Of a stretch of 64,000 bases of DNA, positions 17,170 to 26,312 are shown in pieces (within the stretch, counting starts at the first letter, position 1; each line of letters starts with the position of its first letter). Source of the DNA: Rothia mucilaginosa ATCC 25296. GTDB lineage: Bacteria; Actinomycetota; Actinomycetes; Actinomycetales; Micrococcaceae. The stretch is taken from the NCBI RefSeq assembly GCF_000175615.1, contig NZ_ACVO01000015.1:511396-575395 (forward strand), given 5' to 3'. The position numbers were made by a program, and so were the translations under genes. The notes under the pieces were generated by a model. It worked only from the letters and a program-made list of their open reading frames with translations, did not search any database and was not told where the DNA came from.

Positions 17170-18086
17170 CCATTCTTGCTTCCCTCCCCGCTCTGGCTCC
17201 GGTTGCCGCCGCGCAGAATGATTTGCTCTCCCGTATCTTCGTTTTTGACCGCTACGGCGAGCTGTTGCAGATGCTGCAGAACTCCATTTTTGCTGGCGCT
17301 GTGCTGGGCCTTATCGGTGGTTTCGTCGGTATTTTTGTGATGATGCGCGACCACGCCTTTGCGGTGCACGGCGTCTCTGAAATGTCTTTCGCGGGTGCCG
17401 CCCTTGCCCTGTTGCTCGGCTATGACGTGGTGACCGGCTCCATGGTCGGTTCGATTGCCTCGGCTCTGCTGATTGCCTTTCTGGGCTCTAAGGCGAGTAA
17501 CTCGAACTCAGTCATTGGTGCGCTCATGCCGTTTGGCCTGGGCTTGGGTATTCTCTTCCTCTCCCTGTACCAGGGCCGTAGCGCGAATAAGTTCGGTCTG
17601 CTGACCGGTCAGATCGTGTCCGTGGATGCCGACCAGCTGCACACCATGATTATTGGTGCGGTGGTTATTATTTCCCTGCTGGTGATGGTGTGGCGTCCGC
17701 TGAGCTTCGCTTCCCTAGACCCGGAGGTCGCACGCGCTAAGGGCGTGCCGATGCGCTTCCTGTCCCTGGTGTTCATGGTGATTCTGGGTATTGCTGTGGC
17801 GCTGTCAGTGCAGGTGGTCGGTTCGCTACTGGTGCTGGCGCTGCTGATTACTCCGGCGGCTGCGGCGATGCAGGTGACTGCCTCTCCGGTGCGCACCCTG
17901 ATCCTGTCGGTGCTGTTCGCGGAGGCGTCCATTGTGGGCGGTATTCTGCTGGCTCTTGCCGGTTCGCTGCCGATTAGCCCCTACGTGACCAGCATTTCCT
18001 TCCTGATTTACGTGGTGTGCCGTGTGATTGGTGGCGTGAAGCGCCGCCATAGCGCGTCGGGCCGCCAGCTGGTTGAGAAGGCGTAG
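17166..18086 (+). CDS. znuB: zinc ABC transporter permease
   Basis: This 306-residue integral membrane protein of the ABC-3 permease family has about eight hydrophobic segments and the conserved region ALSVQVVGSLLVLALLITPA. It forms the membrane channel of the ZnuACB importer. The ATG overlaps the znuC stop, with GGGAGG upstream, so translation is coupled. A terminator follows the stop by 10 bases. Third-position use here is richer in G and T than in znuA. Confidence 0.9.
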   Translation: MTILASLPALAPVAAAQNDLLSRIFVFDRYGELLQMLQNSIFAGAVLGLIGGFVGIFVMMRDHAFAVHGVSEMSFAGAALALLLGYDVVTGSMVGSIASALLIAFLGSKASNSNSVIGALMPFGLGLGILFLSLYQGRSANKFGLLTGQIVSVDADQLHTMIIGAVVIISLLVMVWRPLSFASLDPEVARAKGVPMRFLSLVFMVILGIAVALSVQVVGSLLVLALLITPAAAAMQVTASPVRTLILSVLFAEASIVGGILLALAGSLPISPYVTSISFLIYVVCRVIGGVKRRHSASGRQLVEKA

Positions 18087-18095
18087 GACCTATAG

Positions 18096-18131
18096 AAAGA
18101 GCTCCACCTCGGGAATGAGGTGGGGCTCTTT
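18096..18131 (+). terminator. terminator of znuACB
   Basis: A long stem (AAAGAGCTCCACCTC 18096-18110 with GAGGTGGGGCTCTTT 18117-18131) contains one mismatch and ends in a T-rich tail. Confidence 0.85.
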
Positions 18132-18312
18132 CGTTGTCGTGCTGTGTTAGCGCTACGGGTCATGTACCCGGTACGCAATGCGGGCTCAACCTGCGTGGCG
18201 TTGTGTTGCCTTGTCCAGATGCCCTGTGTGTCGTGCTGTAGTGGCGCCGAAGATCTATAAAGACGCCCTCTCGTTGTTCCTCCAGAGAAGGATTTTCTCC
18301 GGTGAAGGAAAG

Positions 18313-18331
18313 CCCCTCAGAAGGTGAGGGG
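18313..18331 (-). terminator. hairpin after zur
   Basis: A 7-bp stem (CCCCTCA with TGAGGGG) with a 5-base loop lies 20 bases beyond the zur stop on the minus strand and is followed by CTTTCCTT. Confidence 0.55.
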
Positions 18332-18350
18332 TGCGGCTTAGCCTGCACCG

Positions 18351-18815
18351 TTAGCGTGCAGCGCCGCCCTGCGATTCTTCCTCGCGACGTGCCAAAGTGC
18401 AGTCCGGGCAGTAACCGGTCACTTCAACCACGTGCTCCAGCTCCGAGAAGCCGTGCTGCTTACCCATCGCCAGTGCCCAGTCCTCAAGGGCGGGTGCTTC
18501 CAGCTCAATGGCGGTGCCGCATCGGCGGCAGAGCAGGTGGTGGTGGTGATCTTTCACCCGGCAGTGGCGGTACAGGGTCTCACCCTCAACGCCCTTGACC
18601 GAGTCGAGCTCACCGGCGTTAGCCAGCGACTGCAGCACACGGTAGGTGGTTGCGAGAGAGACCTGTTCCTTGCGGTTCGCGAGGGTCAGGTGCAGATCCT
18701 GTGCTGAGATGAAATCGCCGAGCTCTTCCATGGTCGCCTTGATGATGCGACGCTGGCGGGTATTTCGGGCTTCGGCGGGCTTCGTAATTCTCCGTACGGG
18801 AATATGAGTGTCCAT
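18351..18815 (-). CDS. zur: Fur-family regulator, probably Zur
   Basis: The 154-residue protein has the Fur winged-helix domain (about 15-85, TYRVLQSLANAGELD) and the metal-binding dimerisation domain with HHHHLLCRRCG and YCPDC, giving the two CxxC structural zinc pairs. The start at 18815 is chosen because AAAGG lies 8 bases upstream, whereas ATG 18848 has no site. Placement next to znuACB, with convergent orientation, suggests it is the zinc uptake repressor rather than Fur or PerR. This is inference from context. Confidence 0.85.
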   Translation of the reverse strand: MDTHIPVRRITKPAEARNTRQRRIIKATMEELGDFISAQDLHLTLANRKEQVSLATTYRVLQSLANAGELDSVKGVEGETLYRHCRVKDHHHHLLCRRCGTAIELEAPALEDWALAMGKQHGFSELEHVVEVTGYCPDCTLARREEESQGGAAR

Positions 18816-18972
18816 TGCTGAACCTTTCGGGGCGGAAATCCGCCCCATTGTGTGGTCGATCTTGTCTTACGACTTTACACTAGAGGCGTTCAAAAGGTGG
18901 TTGATTTGCGCTTTATCTCAAAAATTGAAGTCATCAACAGGCACGAATGAGGGTTAACGGTAGACTAAAACT

Positions 18973-19650
18973 ATGAAAATGACGAAGTACACCCACTCAT
19001 GTATCCGCCTTGAGAATGAGGGGCGCACCCTCGTTCTTGACCCCGGCAATTTTGCCGCAGAAGGCGAACACGCCACCGCGCTGGAAGGCGCCGATTACCT
19101 GTTCGTGACCCACGCGCATCCGGACCATTTTGATGGCCCGTCGGTGTTGCCGCTGATTGCTGAGCGTGCCGAGTCGCAGACCCCGTTGAAGATTTGGGCT
19201 CCCGAGGCTGTCACCCAGGTCATCAAGGAGGCTGTGCCCGCTGCCGAGGTTACCGTTGTTTCCTCTGATTCTGAGTTCAGCATCCCCGGTTTTGAGGTGA
19301 AGACCTACGGCGGTCAGCACGCCCTGATTCACCCGCTGATTCAGACCATCGCCAATGTCGGTTACCTGATTAACGGTGCCGTGTACCACCCGGGTGACTC
19401 GTTGGTGGTTCCTCACCGCGTGCGTGCGAATACCGTTCTGGTGCCGATTCACGCCCCCTGGTCGAAGGTTCAGGAAGTCATTGATTTTGTGATTGCGACC
19501 GGCGCTCAGCGTGTGGTTCCGATTCACAATGGCATGATTAACCAGAACGGCACCGGCATTATTGAGGGACTGGTGACGAACTTCGGCGCGAAGTACGGCA
19601 CTGAGCTGAAGCATCTGAACCCCGGTGAGAGCATTGAGGTTGAGGCGTAA
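18973..19650 (+). CDS. MBL-fold metal-dependent hydrolase
   Basis: The 225-residue protein has the metallo-beta-lactamase motif HAHPDH (47-52), later ligands GGQHALIH and YHPGD, and the terminal VPIHNG block, like the UPF0173 group of cytoplasmic hydrolases. The substrate is unknown. It starts at ATG 18973 (or 18979) without a clear ribosome site, in a short intergenic gap after divergent zur. A HIT-protein gene follows 53 bases downstream on the same strand, so the two may be co-transcribed. Codons end preferentially in T or G compared with znuA. Confidence 0.85.
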   Translation: MKMTKYTHSCIRLENEGRTLVLDPGNFAAEGEHATALEGADYLFVTHAHPDHFDGPSVLPLIAERAESQTPLKIWAPEAVTQVIKEAVPAAEVTVVSSDSEFSIPGFEVKTYGGQHALIHPLIQTIANVGYLINGAVYHPGDSLVVPHRVRANTVLVPIHAPWSKVQEVIDFVIATGAQRVVPIHNGMINQNGTGIIEGLVTNFGAKYGTELKHLNPGESIEVEA

Positions 19651-19703
19651 GCCTGACCGTTGAGCTTCAAACGCGCCGATGACGGCGCATAAAGGAGAGT
19701 ATT

Positions 19704-20132
19704 GTGAGCACGATTTTTACCAAGATTATCGAGGGCGAGATTCCCGGCCGCTTCGTCTGGAAGGACGAGCACTGCGTCGCCTTCCTGGACATCATGCCTC
19801 TGTCGGAAGGTCACCTGCTGCTCGTTCCCCGCGCGGAGATTGACCGTTGGCCCGACCTGCCGGCTGAGCTGGCGGCGCACCTGTTCGCTGTGGCGCACAA
19901 GATTTCTGGTGCCCTGGATCAGGCGTTTGATAAGGACCGTGTGGCTCTGATGATTGCGGGCTTCGACGTTCCGCACACCCACATCCACCTGTTCCCGGCT
20001 GACGGCATGGCTGATTACGATCCCGCTAACGCGAAAAAGGACGCTACCGCCGAAGAGCTGGATGCGGCGGCTGAGAAGGTGCGTGTTGCCCTGCGCGAGC
20101 GCGGCCACGGCGAGTTCGTGCCGGAGGCGTAA
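19704..20132 (+). CDS. HIT-family nucleotide hydrolase
   Basis: The 142-residue histidine-triad protein shows the IIxGEIPxxxV start and the catalytic triad HTHIHLF (91-97). HIT proteins hydrolyse or transfer nucleoside phosphoramidates or dinucleoside polyphosphates in the cytoplasm; the exact substrate is not evident. The GTG start at 19704 has AAAGGAG 7 bases upstream. A strong terminator follows. It is probably in one transcript with the MBL hydrolase. Confidence 0.9.
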   Translation: MSTIFTKIIEGEIPGRFVWKDEHCVAFLDIMPLSEGHLLLVPRAEIDRWPDLPAELAAHLFAVAHKISGALDQAFDKDRVALMIAGFDVPHTHIHLFPADGMADYDPANAKKDATAEELDAAAEKVRVALRERGHGEFVPEA

Positions 20133-20160
20133 GCGCCGTTTACAGCGCGTATAAAGACGA

Positions 20161-20198
20161 AGGAACCGCCCTCTACAGAACAGTAGAGGGCGGCTCCT
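20161..20198. terminator. terminator between convergent HIT gene and budA
   Basis: A 16-bp stem with one mismatch (20161-20176 with 20183-20198) and a 6-base loop is followed by TCGTTAAAT. It probably serves both converging genes. Confidence 0.8.
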
Positions 20199-20239
20199 TC
20201 GTTAAATATCCCGTTGCTATATCCCGGTATGGGAGAAGC

Positions 20240-20989
20240 TTAGTGCTTTTCAGCCTTGGAGATCTGGTCAGCCAGGTCCTCGGGGGAGAGGTTAGCGGAG
20301 GAGAACTCGGGGGTCAGCGGCAGGTGCAGCTGCAGGCCGGTACCGGGGCAAATTTCGACCTTTGCCGAACGCAACTTGAAGTCGACCACGTGGCCGCCCT
20401 GAACGTGCTCATCATCGATAAAGTGGGCGTGGCAGCCGGGCACCGAGATGCCCTGCTCGTAGATCGGGGTGCGGAAGCCAACAATCGTGCCGGTTACGTT
20501 ATCGAACTGGACAATGTCCTCGTTCTCTGTGGCCGCAACCATCTTCGGGTAGGGCTTCTCCTGCTTGATGACGGTGCGGGTGCGGACCCATTCGAACTCG
20601 CCGTAAATCTTGATGGCGTACATGTAGTTCTTGGAGACGGTGAAGTCATCCAGAATCTGCGAGGCAGACTTACGGAGTAGGTTCTGCGGTAGTTCGCGCT
20701 TAATCATGGGCACGAAGTTGGTGACCACGGCGTAGGGGGTCTGCTGACGCAGGTCGGGCAGGGACACGGAGCCGTCGTGACGTACCTGGTAGCAGACGCC
20801 GTCGAGGACGACCATTTCGCCGTCGAGGCCGTTGAAGGTACCCACACCGAAGTTGCCGTGGCTCAGGAGCTCACCGATGGTCATCTCGCCATCGTAGATG
20901 CCGTCCAGCAGCTGGGACATGAGGCCGGTCTGAAAAACTTCGTTACGGAAAACAGTTTCACCGTTTAGGATGGTCGGCTGATATGCCAT
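20240..20989 (-). CDS. budA: acetolactate decarboxylase
   Basis: This 249-residue enzyme converts 2-acetolactate to acetoin, a neutral fermentation product. It shows the family blocks GTFNGLDGEMVVLDG (50-64), EWVRTRTV and the metal-binding GCHAHFIDDEHVQGGHVVDF region. GAGGAG lies 7 bases before the ATG. It has no budB-type partner nearby; its substrate would come from the acetolactate synthase encoded at 57.8 kb. It appears monocistronic, with a terminator on each side. Identification is firm. Confidence 0.95.
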   Translation of the reverse strand: MAYQPTILNGETVFRNEVFQTGLMSQLLDGIYDGEMTIGELLSHGNFGVGTFNGLDGEMVVLDGVCYQVRHDGSVSLPDLRQQTPYAVVTNFVPMIKRELPQNLLRKSASQILDDFTVSKNYMYAIKIYGEFEWVRTRTVIKQEKPYPKMVAATENEDIVQFDNVTGTIVGFRTPIYEQGISVPGCHAHFIDDEHVQGGHVVDFKLRSAKVEICPGTGLQLHLPLTPEFSSANLSPEDLADQISKAEKH

Positions 20990-21465
20990 GAGATTTCTCC
21001 TCGTTACAGTGGATGCGGCGTCAGACGGGTCGGTCGGTCATCGGCGATACTCGCCCTAACTGATGCTAAAAAGGGGAAGGGCGGCGGGGAGAACACGGCG
21101 TTTTGGTGTCGTTTCTCGCGGAATTCGTAGGTGCCACCGGCCGGGCGCACGCACTTTCATTGTACGCCTGTGCGGGAAGAACCCCGGGACTAGCGGGTAC
21201 AACATCTTATGATGTGGCCTCTAGAACGCTGAAAGCAGTCAACTGCACAAGGGCATAAAAATAGACTGGCATTCCCTCCGGTTGCACGACAAAAAGAGAG
21301 GGAACGCCAGCACCAACAGCTTAGCCCTTAGAGCCGCTCTAAGCGCAACTAAGACACCCGAGGCTCATCGAGGCAGAAAAATATTAGACACGAACCGTCA
21401 CCAAAAATGGCCCGACGAGCCTGCAACCGGCAGACCCCCTGCAGAAACCCAGCAGAAAACACAAC
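20990..21465. other. 476-base gap upstream of budA, possible small RNA
   Basis: No protein gene is supported. On the minus strand this gap lies between the glnA terminator (21466-21503) and a second terminator-like hairpin (21266-21310). A second intrinsic terminator about 155 bases after the first suggests a separate short transcript of roughly 100-190 bases. I see no clear promoter for it. The rest should hold the budA promoter, which I could not place. Confidence 0.35.
21266..21310 (-). terminator. terminator-like hairpin upstream of budA
   Basis: A 13-bp stem with one mismatch (21266-21278 with 21298-21310) is followed on the minus strand by TCTATTTTTATG. It does not belong to glnA, which has its own terminator, and it precedes budA by about 280 bases. 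Confidence 0.65.
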
Positions 21466-21503
21466 AACGGCCTATACGCTCCCAAAGGAACGTATAGGCC
21501 GTT
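21466..21503 (-). terminator. terminator of glnA
   Basis: A perfect 13-bp stem (AACGGCCTATACG 21466-21478 with its complement 21491-21503) has a 12-base loop and a TTGTTGTG tail on the minus strand. Confidence 0.8.
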
Positions 21504-21555
21504 GCCTGTTCTCCTGAACGCACCCCCTACAAGGGGCACCGTTCAGGAAGAAAGA

Positions 21556-22980
21556 TTAGACGCCGTAGTACAGCTGGTACTCAAGCGGGTGCGGAACCAG
21601 CGAGAGCGGCTCCAGCTCGTTCTTACGCTTGTAGTCAATCCACGCCTGAATCAGGTCCTCGGTGAAGACGCCGCCCTCGAGCAGGAAGTCGTGGTCAGCC
21701 TCCAGAGCAGCCAGAGCCTCCTCGAGGTTAGCCGGAGCCTTCTTGATGTCCTTAGCCTCTTCAGCGGGCAGCTCGTACAGGTCCTTGTCGATCGGCGCCG
21801 GCGGCTCGATGCGGTTGCGGATACCGTCCAGACCAGCCATCAGCTGAGCAGCAAACGCGAAGTAGGGGTTAGCGGAGGGGTCCGGTGCACGGAACTCCAG
21901 ACGCTTAGCCTTCGGGTTGGTGCCGGTAATCGGGATGCGGATACCAGCGGAACGGTTACCCTGCGAGTACACCATGTTGATGGGAGCCTCGTAGCCGGGA
22001 ACCAGACGCTTGTAAGAGTTCACGGTCGGGTTGGTGAACGCCAGAACAGCGGAGGAGTGCTCAATCAGACCGCCAATGTACCAGCGTGCGGTGTCAGAGA
22101 GGTTAGCGTAGCCGCGCTCATCGTAGAAGAGGGGCTCGCCGTCCTGCCACAGCGACTGGTGGCAGTGCATACCGGAGCCGTTGTCACCGAACACGGGCTT
22201 GGGCATGAAGGTCACGGACTTGCCCCATGCGTCTGCGGTGCCCTTGATGACGTACTTGAACTTCAGCAGGTCGTCAGCAGCCTTGGTGAGGGTGTCGAAC
22301 TTGTAGTTGATTTCTGCCTGGCCAGCTGCGCCCACCTCGTGGTGGCTACGCTCAACCTCAAGGCCAACCTCGTCCATTGCTACGCACATTGCGTCACGCA
22401 GGTCAGCTTGCTTGTCGACGGGGGAGACGGGGAAGTAGCCGCCCTTGACGGGGGTCTTGTTGCCCAGGTTGCCGCCCTCTTCCTTGCGGCCGGTGTTCCA
22501 GGGAGCCTCATCGGAGTCGATCTTGTAGAACACGGAGTTCGGCTCGACCTGGTAGCGGACGTCCTCGAAGACGAAGAATTCAGCCTCGGATGCGAAGAAT
22601 GCGGTGTCTGCAATGCCGGTGGACTGCAGGTACGCCTCGGCGCGCTCAGCGACGCCGCGGGGGTCACGGTGGTAGGGCTCGCCGGTGCGGGGGTTCACGA
22701 TGGAACAGATGATGACCAGGGTCTTCTCAATGCGGAAGGGGTCAACGTACGCGGACTGAACGTCGGGGATCAGCTGCATGTCGGACTCTGCAATGCCCTG
22801 GAAGCCGCGAATGGAGGAGCCATCAAAAAGCTGGCCGTTGACGAAGAAATCGTCATCAATCGCCTTGGCGGGCAGGTTGAAGTGCTGCTGCACGCCGGGC
22901 ATGTCGGTGAATCGGATATCAACGAAGACTACTTCTTCGTTCTTGATAAAGTCGAGAACTTCCTGGGGGCTGGTAAACAT
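21556..22980 (-). CDS. glnA: glutamine synthetase, type I
   Basis: GlnA condenses glutamate and ammonia using ATP and is the main ammonium-assimilating enzyme. The 474-residue length fits class I-beta. Motifs include [27 protein letters not shown] and the adenylylation loop DLYELP with Tyr402. The presence of that tyrosine implies control by GlnE adenylylation. AAGGAG lies 8 bases before the ATG. A GlnR-type operator lies 122-159 bases upstream, so transcription is probably nitrogen-regulated. Identification is firm. Confidence 0.97.
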   Translation of the reverse strand: MFTSPQEVLDFIKNEEVVFVDIRFTDMPGVQQHFNLPAKAIDDDFFVNGQLFDGSSIRGFQGIAESDMQLIPDVQSAYVDPFRIEKTLVIICSIVNPRTGEPYHRDPRGVAERAEAYLQSTGIADTAFFASEAEFFVFEDVRYQVEPNSVFYKIDSDEAPWNTGRKEEGGNLGNKTPVKGGYFPVSPVDKQADLRDAMCVAMDEVGLEVERSHHEVGAAGQAEINYKFDTLTKAADDLLKFKYVIKGTADAWGKSVTFMPKPVFGDNGSGMHCHQSLWQDGEPLFYDERGYANLSDTARWYIGGLIEHSSAVLAFTNPTVNSYKRLVPGYEAPINMVYSQGNRSAGIRIPITGTNPKAKRLEFRAPDPSANPYFAFAAQLMAGLDGIRNRIEPPAPIDKDLYELPAEEAKDIKKAPANLEEALAALEADHDFLLEGGVFTEDLIQAWIDYKRKNELEPLSLVPHPLEYQLYYGV

Positions 22981-23101
22981 GAGGACTGCTCCTTGTTCGA
23001 CTGACGGTGCAGGAGGGTATCTTCCCTCATCACATTCAGTCTTTGGTTTAGTTTTTGGCCGCGGGCAAAACCCTGTGACATATCAAGCATAGTGGTTATT
23101 T

Positions 23102-23139
23102 TTTGCGCGTGCGTGACTATCGTGTTTCGGTAATGTTAC
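23102..23139 (-). promoter_or_regulatory. GlnR-type operator upstream of glnA
   Basis: Reading the minus strand, half-sites GTAAC (23139-23135), GAAAC (23128-23124), GTCAC (23117-23113) and a weaker GCAAA (23106-23102) are each separated by exactly six bases. This matches the actinobacterial GlnR consensus gTnAC-n6-GaAAC-n6-GtnAC-n6-GaAAC. The remaining 22981-23329 gap shows no gene; a short Leu/Ala-rich frame there has no support. Confidence 0.75.
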
Positions 23140-23265
23140 AAATCCTGGAAAGGAGTTACATCTTGGTTGCCTTACGACACACAGTACAGATGCTAACGCC
23201 CTCAGTAGAGCCAGTAGCAAAGCCAATATCAATGCCAGCAGCAGCGCAATAACCGGGCGTAACAA

Positions 23266-23306
23266 AAGGCCCCGGCCCTCCCCACACGGGAAGAGCCGGA
23301 GCCTTC
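23266..23306 (-). terminator. terminator of the DUF4191 gene
   Basis: An imperfect GC-rich hairpin (AAGGCCCCGGC side with GCCGGAGCCTT side) is followed on the minus strand by CCTTTTGTTAC. Confidence 0.65.
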
Positions 23307-23329
23307 AAAACCTTATATCGGCGTCTCGC

Positions 23330-24046
23330 TTAGCGGCCGCGCATCGCACGACGGTCCGGGCGAGCACGCATCGGGTCAACACCCTTCGGCAGACCATTCA
23401 TCGGGTTACGCATCGTGTTCAGGGTGCTCAGACGACCCGAAACAACCTGCATCTCCTGCTGAGTCAGAGCCTTCGGAAGCTTATTCATGGTCTTCACAAC
23501 GTCCTTGAGCTCAACCTGACCCTCATCGTGACCGGTCTCAATCACGTGAACCGGAACGCCCGGAGCCACACGAGCCAGGTGCTTCTTCTCAGTGTTCACC
23601 AGCGAGTTCACGCGGCTGTGAGGGCCCTCGGTCACCAGCACAATACCGGGACGGCCCAGCGCACGGAACACCAGATCCTGGTTGCGGTTCGCAGCAACAG
23701 GCTGCTCCTCAACAATCCAACCGCGGCGCACCGAGTTCATCGCCGCACCACTACGACCGGGCTGGTTCTCAATCTGAGCAAAAGCCGCAGTCTGCGCGCG
23801 GCGACCCAGCAGAAGCATCGCCACAATAGCGGCAACGCCCAGACCCAGAATCAGGAAAGTAATCCAGTTACCCAGGGCAATACCGATGAGGAGGAAAACC
23901 AAAAGGGTACCCAGAGCCGACAGACTCAGAATCCAACCGATATTCGGGTCGGACTTCTTGGTCATCTGGTAGACCTGCTTCATCTGGGCGAAAGTGCCCG
24001 GAGTGCGTTCCTTCTTCTTTTTCTTCTCTTCGCGCTTATCTGCCAC
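23330..24046 (-). CDS. DUF4191 family membrane protein
   Basis: The 238-residue protein has a very basic N-terminus (KREEKKKKKER), two adjacent membrane helices (about 38-60 and 62-82), and a conserved cytoplasmic domain (GRRAQTAAFAQIENQPGRSG, GRPGIVLVTEGP). This is the actinobacterial DUF4191 family, whose function is unknown. It regularly lies next to lipA in Micrococcaceae and relatives. The start is GTG 24046 with GAGGAAG 7 bases upstream. It is probably transcribed with lipA or from the 210-base gap, and is followed by its own terminator. Confidence 0.88.
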   Translation of the reverse strand: MADKREEKKKKKERTPGTFAQMKQVYQMTKKSDPNIGWILSLSALGTLLVFLLIGIALGNWITFLILGLGVAAIVAMLLLGRRAQTAAFAQIENQPGRSGAAMNSVRRGWIVEEQPVAANRNQDLVFRALGRPGIVLVTEGPHSRVNSLVNTEKKHLARVAPGVPVHVIETGHDEGQVELKDVVKTMNKLPKALTQQEMQVVSGRLSTLNTMRNPMNGLPKGVDPMRARPDRRAMRGR

Positions 24047-24183
24047 GATTCTTCCTCGGCTGGTTCTTCCGCGGCCCCGAGAAGCGCCTCAAACGCTCAC
24101 GGAACCATAGTGACGTAACGATGCAGTATATGCCTGCAATTTTTCTAGTTTACCCTACCCGCACAAGGGGCGGGGCATAAGGG

Positions 24184-24227
24184 GAGGCTCCCCGAACACC
24201 GGACGAACACCGGGTTCGAGGAGCCTC
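24184..24227 (-). terminator. hairpin after lipA
   Basis: An 8-bp stem (GAGGCTCC with GGAGCCTC) with further CGAAC/GTTCG pairing in the loop lies 29 bases beyond the lipA stop. The U-tract is weak. Confidence 0.6.
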
Positions 24228-24255
24228 AACGCTCTCAGAAAGATTCTGAAAAGGC

Positions 24256-25263
24256 TTAGTAGCCCGCAGCCACCAGGGAGGAGGCTTCCTGCAGAGCTGC
24301 ACCCTCACCCTCAATGTGGGCAAGGTTCTCAGGGATCGGGTAGCCGTTCTTACGCATTGCACGAGCCCACAGGCGACCTGCACGGTAGGACGAGCGAACC
24401 ATCGGGCCCGCCATAACGCCAGCGAAACCAATCTCCTCAGCCATGTTCGCAAAATCCACGAACTGCTGCGGCTTCACCCAACGCTCAATCGGGTGGAAGA
24501 GCGGGCCGGGGCGCAGGTACTGGGTGAGGGTAATAATGTCACAACCAGCATCGTGCAGATCGCACAGCGCCTCGTAAATCTCGTCATCGGTCTCGCCCAT
24601 ACCCAGAATCAGGTTGGACTTGGTGACCATGCCGCCTTCCTTAGCCTGGGTAATAACATCCAGGGAACGCTCGTAACGGAACGCCGGGCGAATCTGACGG
24701 AAGATACGGGGGACGGTCTCCAGGTTGTGCGCGAACACCTCAGGCTTAGCGTCAATCACCTTCTGAACATGCTCGGGAACACCCTTGAAGTCGGGGACGA
24801 GCATCTCAACGCCGGTGTTCGGGCACATCTTGTGAATCTGGCGGGTGGTCTCTGCATACAGCCACGCACCGCCGTCTTCCAGATCGTCACGAGCAACACC
24901 GGTCACGGTTGCGTAACGCAGACCCATGACCTTCACGTTCTTAGCAACCTTGAACGGCTCAGCGTAGTCAACAGCAACAGGCTTGCCGGTCGCAATATTG
25001 CAGAAGTCGCAACGGCGGGTGCACTCGGAACCACCAATCAGGTAGGTTGCTTCACGGTCTTCCCAGCACTCGTAAATATTGGGGCAGCCAGCCTCTTCAC
25101 ACACGGTGTGCAGGCCCTGACCGCGAGCCAGCTCGCGCATCTCGTTGTATTCGGGGCCAACAATAGCCTTGGTCTTAATCCAGTGAGGCTTCTTCTCAAT
25201 GGGAACCTCAGCGTTGCGGGCCTCCACACGCAGTAGCTTGCGTCCTTCAGGTGCGGTGCTCAA
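24256..25263 (-). CDS. lipA: lipoyl synthase
   Basis: LipA is a radical-SAM enzyme that inserts two sulfurs into octanoyl groups on lipoyl domains. The 335-residue protein has the radical-SAM motif CTRRCDFC and the auxiliary-cluster motif [12 protein letters not shown], plus the C-terminal SSYRAG block. The start is TTG 25263, supported by AAGGAG 7 bases upstream. It lies downstream of lipB on the same strand; LipB provides the octanoylated substrate. Targets in this window are the E2 lipoyl domains at 28-29.8 kb. Identification is firm. Confidence 0.96.
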   Translation of the reverse strand: MSTAPEGRKLLRVEARNAEVPIEKKPHWIKTKAIVGPEYNEMRELARGQGLHTVCEEAGCPNIYECWEDREATYLIGGSECTRRCDFCNIATGKPVAVDYAEPFKVAKNVKVMGLRYATVTGVARDDLEDGGAWLYAETTRQIHKMCPNTGVEMLVPDFKGVPEHVQKVIDAKPEVFAHNLETVPRIFRQIRPAFRYERSLDVITQAKEGGMVTKSNLILGMGETDDEIYEALCDLHDAGCDIITLTQYLRPGPLFHPIERWVKPQQFVDFANMAEEIGFAGVMAGPMVRSSYRAGRLWARAMRKNGYPIPENLAHIEGEGAALQEASSLVAAGY

Positions 25264-25427
25264 AAGTCTTCTCCTTGGTCTAGATGTGCCCTCTGTGCAG
25301 GTGGGCCATCTTCTATTTTACGCCCGCTCAGGCGTAGGTGAAACTGATTTTCGTATATGACGAACAAAGCTGGGCGCGTTACGTGTACGGCCCGTTCGAT
25401 GCTTCTTGACTGCGTCTAACCCTGCGT

Positions 25428-26105
25428 TTAGTGCTGCGCCGCAATGGGATCGAAGGACTCCGCCAGGCGGTCCTGATACTTCAGAAGCTCCGCCTCCAGC
25501 GGCTCCAAAATATCGGCGGGGGTGACGGTGCGGCCCAGCTGCTCCGAAATAGTGGTAACACCCGCATCGCTAATGCCGCAGGGAATGAACTGCTGGAAAG
25601 GCGCGGTGTCGTTGCAACAGTTAATCGCGAAGCCGTGCATGGTGGTGTTACGCGAAACGCGCATGCCCAGTGCCGCGATCTTCTTGTCCTGGGTGACGCC
25701 GTCGCCCAGAATCCACACGCCGCTACGGCCCTCAACGCGCTCACCCTTAATGCCCAGACCAGCCAGGACGTTAATGATGATTTCCTCGATGATGCGCACA
25801 TACGCCACCACGTCAATAGGCTCGGGCAGGCGCAGAATCGGGTAGCCGGTCAGCTGGCCGGGACCGTGCCAGGTCAGCTTGCCGCCGCGGTCAATCTTGA
25901 CGACGGGGGTGGACTTGTCTGCGGGGTACTCGTGGTCTTCCGTGCGTTTACCGGCGGTAATCACTGCCTCGTGCTCAAGCAGAAGAATCGTATTCTGGCG
26001 GGTGCGGTTAGCCACCTCATCGTGGATGCGGTACTGCTCGTCCAGGCACTCAACATAGTTCACATAGTTCGGGGCGAAGCCCACACGTTCAATCGTCACA
26101 GACAT
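25428..26105 (-). CDS. lipB: octanoyl-ACP:protein octanoyltransferase
   Basis: LipB moves octanoyl groups from acyl carrier protein to lipoyl domains. The 225-residue protein has RGGKLTWHGPGQLTGYP, GVWILGDGVTQDKKIAALG with the conserved lysine, and the catalytic-cysteine block PCGI. The start at 26105 (MSVTIERVG) is preferred, because the 34 extra residues of the longest frame are low-complexity and unlike family members. The ribosome site is weak (AGAAAG). It lies 164 bases upstream of lipA on the same strand, consistent with a lipoate operon. Confidence 0.94.
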   Translation of the reverse strand: MSVTIERVGFAPNYVNYVECLDEQYRIHDEVANRTRQNTILLLEHEAVITAGKRTEDHEYPADKSTPVVKIDRGGKLTWHGPGQLTGYPILRLPEPIDVVAYVRIIEEIIINVLAGLGIKGERVEGRSGVWILGDGVTQDKKIAALGMRVSRNTTMHGFAINCCNDTAPFQQFIPCGISDAGVTTISEQLGRTVTPADILEPLEAELLKYQDRLAESFDPIAAQH

Positions 26106-26312
26106 ACTTTCTACCTTAGTACTGCTAGTGGAGGGAAGAAAATTAGGGCGCCCTGAATCACGTGATGAGCGAACACGTCGGAATATTACGGGCGGATGTG
26201 GTGGCATGCCGGGATGAATATTCCGGGTGTTGATTTTAGGATTGCATGGTTTATTTATGGTGTTTTATTAAGTCTAAAAATATTATTTAGTGTTATTTGA
26301 TAACATAATGGT

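Noticed and set aside
21282..21497. 71-codon frame upstream of budA
   Set aside because: It runs through two terminator hairpins and has an atypical Lys/Arg/Gln-rich product.
23083..23265. 60-codon Leu/Ala-rich frame between glnA and the DUF4191 gene
   Set aside because: No start signal, and its 3' end runs into the GlnR-type operator region. It is best explained as a chance frame.
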